From Ascarosepion bandense (taxonomy: Eukaryota; Mollusca; Cephalopoda; Sepiida; Sepiidae): DNA of 64,000 nucleotides. The position numbers and the translations under genes are program-made. Where the stretch lies: NCBI GenBank assembly GCA_037127315.1, contig JBBBDQ010001269.1, forward strand, positions 2,421,001 through 2,485,000, read 5' to 3'. The notes under the pieces are model-generated. The model worked only from the letters and a program-made list of their open reading frames with translations. It ran no database searches and was not told the DNA's origin. Shown piece after piece: positions 60,822 through 64,000 of the stretch. The first letter of the stretch is position 1, and every line of letters starts with the position of its first letter.

Positions 60822-61156
60822 CGATTTTCTGCACTATTGTAAAAACTGCAACCTTGAAACTTCTGAATATCGTTTCTAATGTCTTTGTTTATGTGTGTAT
60901 CAAATTTGTTTAAAATCGAACCACTCATTCAATAACCCGATTTTTTTGATTATCGATTTTCGATATTTATCGGGGGTACCTCGACACAAAACCTAGCTAA
61001 GAACACTTGCATACGCCTATAGTCCAATTGTGTAAATTTTCAAGAAAATCGGTTCAGCCGTTTCAGAGCCTATAGGTAACGGACACATACACACACACAC
61101 ACAACACACGCAGACACACACAAAAACACACTGACAAAGTTCCATTTATAAATAAT
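60383..61156 (-). mobile_element. Helitron-like non-autonomous element, copy 3
   Basis: On the minus strand it runs from TTATTTATAAATGGAACTTT (61156) to the hairpin and CTAG|T end (60383). It holds (TA)n at 60775-60819 and a CA-rich run at 61084-61130. It matches copy 2 end to end and shares its 3' third with the partial copy at 1-255. Confidence 0.7.
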
Positions 61157-62104
61157 TTTAGATAGATTTAGTTTTGAACCTGAATCCCTAAATGAAATTG
61201 AGAAAATTCGTATCAGCATTTTATAACGGCAAAATAAAGCATTAGTTTCATAACTAGATTCTGTCTGTCTTATTCCGTGTGTGCCGCAGGGTAAGTTCAT
61301 GAAATCTAATGTGTGGATCACTTCCTGACAAGTTGAGATCTGCCTCAAACAAATTCGCACCTTTTGCACTTTTTTCACCTTTGATTTTGTCTTTCACCTT
61401 AAACCAAATCTTTCAAAATCAAACGGCAATAAGAAATGGATACTGAGAGAAGGTTTTGTTGAAAATAAAAGCCTCTAGTTCAGAACCTTCTATGGAATGT
61501 TCTAGTCCGGAACCTACACGTTTAGAGGTGGTTAAACTTGCTTAAAATAAGACCCACATTCAATAATGTTCGTTAACCGTAAGACAAACTTTGTTACATA
61601 GACGTTAACATTAAACATGTTTTAATCCAACAGGGTCTCAATTCATACCTAATAATAAGTAAAGTTTGACATTTTCTCATTTCTATATATTTTGTGTTTA
61701 GAATATTTACAGTGTTCGGACTGTTGTCCTCATCTTTATTTCTATATTCACGACGTTTCAGCCTTTGTACCTTTCAGCCTGCTTCAGTTGATTGGAATAT
61801 TTAACCGAACGTTTTATTTCAATCACATGTCACGCCCTGATGTCTTATTTATCTCCCCTTAACTCATCTCTCTCAGTCAGCGTTTTCTAAACTATGGGTC
61901 ACACCTGGAATGTGAAAGAGTCGTAAATATTATTCGAGAAGTAAACATTAGCTTCGATTAAACGTTATTTGTTGAGATAGTTCAAGACTCAGGCTTTCAT
62001 TGACATACTGATGTTATATCAAGAACTATGTTGTTTTGACGAGCTAAGAAATCAGGGTTGGTAATGTTCTTAATTAAATCATTCATCATCGCAAAACGGA
62101 AATA
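61157..62104. other. Unassigned spacer
   Basis: No recognised repeat or supported gene. Confidence 0.4.
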
Positions 62105-63175
62105 ATTTTTAACTTTTTCTTCTTCTATGTGTCCTGTCCCTTCAGGACGTAGGCGATCATGATTTTCCACGTCTCCTTATCCCTGGTAGTTCTTAGTACG
62201 CCTTCTCTTGTTACACCGCGCAACCCTCATTCTATCATCCACCTGATTATGTCCTTCAAATAAGTTATCCGTTGCCTTCCCCTGTCTCTTTTTCCCTATA
62301 TCTGGTCTGTTAGTATCAGGTTCTCCAAGTCTTCCTTCCTCATTGCATGTCCCAGAAACTTCAACTGTCTCTTCCTGATGCTCAGTATTAATTTCCTTTT
62401 CGCTTCCATCATTTCTATGCCCTCATCATTTCTGACATGCTCAATCTATGATATCTGTAGCATCCTTCTGTAGAACCACATTTCAGTTGCTTCAAGTTTT
62501 TTTTTCAACTTTGATGATATTGTCCAGCATTCACTGCCATATTGAAGAACGGGCAGCACGTAGCAATCCAGTACTCTCTTCTTTGTTTCTAGCGAAATTG
62601 TTCCGTTTCTTAGTACTCTTCTCAGCTCCTGGAATGCATCCTTGTGCATTTGGATCACAGGAATATAAATGCATAGAAACTGCTGTGACCACAAAGTGAG
62701 GGGTTAGTTTATATATTGATTGTAATATGAAATTGATCCCCCACTTTATGTTCAGTCTGCTTCTGTAGAACCAGATTTCAATTGCTTCAAGTTTTTCCTT
62801 CATCTTTGATGCTATTATCCAGCATTCACTGCCATATTGAAGAACGGACAGCACGTAGCAATCCAGTACTCTCTTCTTTGTTTCTAGCGAAATTGTTTTG
62901 TTTCTTAATACTTTACGCAACTTCTGGAATACTTCCTTCGCCATGCCAATTCGCCTTCGGATCTGTGTCGCACTTTCTGTCGTCTGTTATAACGTTTTCC
63001 AGGTATTTAAATTTTTGTACCTGCTTGATTCTAGTATCCCTGACCTGTATTTGGCATTTTAGGCTGGCCTTTTTACTGATGATCATGCATTCAATATACT
63101 TCTAGTCTTTTTTTATCACTCTCTGCAGATACTTTCTGTAGGAGGTCTTGTAGTTTCCTTTCTGTGTCTGCTATG
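62105..63175 (-). pseudogene. Second LINE family: RT C-terminal region, internally duplicated
   Basis: On the minus strand, 63175-62950 encodes ADTERKLQDLLQKVS and, after a frame change, VQKFKYLENVITDD. 62944-62760 gives MAKEVFQKLRKVLRN and VLQYGSECWIIASKMKEKLE. A second partial copy at 62694-62446 gives FQELRRVLRNGTISLETKKR and ATEMWFYRRMLQIS. It continues to 62105 with RKRQLKFLGHAMRKEDLENL and GKRDRGRQRITYLKDI. These are the linker and C-terminal region of an endonuclease/RT-type LINE distinct from the one at 43690-45111. No YADD palm or endonuclease remains. Frameshifts and stops make it non-functional. Confidence 0.85.
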
Positions 63176-63261
63176 TATTTCAGCTATGGCGCCGGTTTTA
63201 TCAGTTTATTGCAGAATGTTAATTTTCGATTATAACTATCTATTCTTTGTTTTATATTTCT

Positions 63262-63650
63262 AGGTATCCTTTGAGTATATATATATATATAATAATAAAA
63301 TCGACTCTGTACGTATCCAAATCTTAAAATCTTACACAAGTAATTTTTAAGGACCACGAATAATCGGCAGAATCTAAGTCCGTTATTGTCCGCCGCTATA
63401 AAGTTTTGGACAATGAGGGGAAAAAAAAAAGAAAACTGCGGAGCACCGACAATACATACAGTACTTCACAGCAAAGAAAAAAAAACCCTCAAACGGAACG
63501 AACCACAAAGAAAGAAAAGTGCTCGATACAAAACTAACCAAAAGGATTAACCAAGAGGCAGTGACGTAGAGCAAAAACACACGAGAAAAAATCGCAAGAT
63601 CGCCAAGACCTACCGCGGTTTCGCACAACGGCTCGTCAGGGCCCTGACGA
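63262..63650 (-). mobile_element. ~385-bp element with an intact-core hammerhead
   Basis: Inverted relative of 59133-59518, ending in a short (TA)n near 63278-63291. Its head on the minus strand lies inside a palindrome (63600-63678) and is followed by (TA)n at 63685-63708. A minus-strand open frame at 63383-63628 has a similar translation in the other copy, but this is expected from shared DNA. Confidence 0.6.
63600..63650 (-). ncRNA. Hammerhead-ribozyme-like motif with intact core
   Basis: Minus strand: CUGACGA (63639-63633), helix II GC-CGUUGU-GC (63632-63623), GAA (63622-63620), self-complementary ACCGCGGU (63619-63612), A as cleavage base (63611). Helix I is an 11-bp duplex: 63610-63600 (GGUCUUGGCGA) with 63650-63640 (UCGUCAGGGCC), counting three G-U pairs. 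All invariant core bases are present. Helix III as a monomer is only A-U/C-G closing CGCG; in a dimer the 8-mer could pair fully. A competing hairpin is possible because CTCGTCAGGGCCCTGACGAG is a perfect palindrome. Confidence 0.65.
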
Positions 63651-63707
63651 GCCGTTGTGCGGCCTTAGTCTTGGCGATCTTCGTGTATATATATATATAT
63701 ATATATA

Positions 63708-64000
63708 TTTTAATCGTTTCATCTCAAACAAATCGGTACCGTCAGTGGTTCGCAGATGGCTACATATGAGTAAAAGTTTAGACAGGAGGAGAGTGAAAAG
63801 TAAGTCGAACCAGTTGCAGAGGATGTCAGATAAAGGGCAAGAGAATGAGATGAGAACACAGGTGTAAAGACAGTTGCAAAAGTAGACAGAGAGGAAAAGA
63901 ACAAGATATACGGGGTGATTTAGAAAGTACTGGAGTCAAGTGGATAAGAGATGGGCATTGACATTGCATTTAAATTCCTGGAGGTTGTAGCTGTCAGGAA
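63708..64000 (-). mobile_element. LINE 3' end, cut by window edge
   Basis: On the minus strand the tail ends GATGAAACGATTAAAA at (TA)n. At the far end, 63948-64000 matches the last LINE ORF codons seen at 43890-43945 and 12340-12395 (CATTGACATTGCATTTAAAT, then GTTGTAGCTGTCAGG). The remainder of the ORF would lie beyond the window. Confidence 0.7.

Overview
This is eukaryotic nuclear DNA and almost entirely repetitive. The evidence is long (TA)n tracts, two large satellite arrays, tRNA-derived SINEs, several non-LTR retrotransposon (LINE) fragments, Tc1 and mariner relics, Helitron-like elements and 5S rRNA-derived sequence. I found no operons, ribosome binding sites or intact host gene. The repertoire suggests an invertebrate metazoan, plausibly a cephalopod mollusc such as an octopus. 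The species is inference, not something the sequence proves.

Layout. 1-2.8 kb holds a Helitron-like 3' end, a SINE, (TA)n tracts, a LINE 3' region carrying one copy of a 142-bp unit, and a decayed reverse-transcriptase (RT) fragment. 2.81-12.19 kb is a satellite of about 66 copies of that 142-bp unit with nested higher-order repeats; the C-terminal codons of a LINE ORF follow it. 13.2-13.85 kb is a dead mariner transposase. 14.5-37.6 kb is one composite block: a SINE head and the 3' 93 nt of a 5S rRNA-like sequence, a LINE 3' tail with 26 T (poly-A on the minus strand), five to six ~160-bp repeats and about 53 copies of a ~412-bp satellite. The missing first 22 nt of the 5S sequence lie at 37578-37599, so about 22.8 kb of repeats splits a single 5S-derived sequence.

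37.9-38.5 kb contains a palindromic element and a 221-bp tandem dimer with hammerhead-ribozyme-like cores. 39.7-42.9 kb is a young 1,605-bp tandem duplication. 43.7-45.1 kb is the longest LINE copy (RT with a YADD box, frameshifted). 47.6-49.0 kb has two inverted SINEs and a solo-LTR candidate. 51.6-53.5 kb is simple sequence (CAT, GATA, polypurine). 54.9-56.3 kb is a gutted Tc1-like element with a Helitron-like element nested inside it. 57.4-59.5 kb and 63.3-63.66 kb hold further hammerhead-like sequences beside (TA)n. 60.4-61.2 kb is a second Helitron-like element, 62.1-63.2 kb a second LINE family, and 63.7 kb to the end another LINE 3' end.

The two most interesting signals are (1) type I hammerhead-like motifs with a self-complementary ACCGCGGU helix III, as in Penelope-like elements and small animal retrozymes, present in tandem, palindromic and (TA)n-embedded forms; and (2) satellites that appear to have grown from the 3' regions of one LINE family, one of them inside a 5S-derived sequence.
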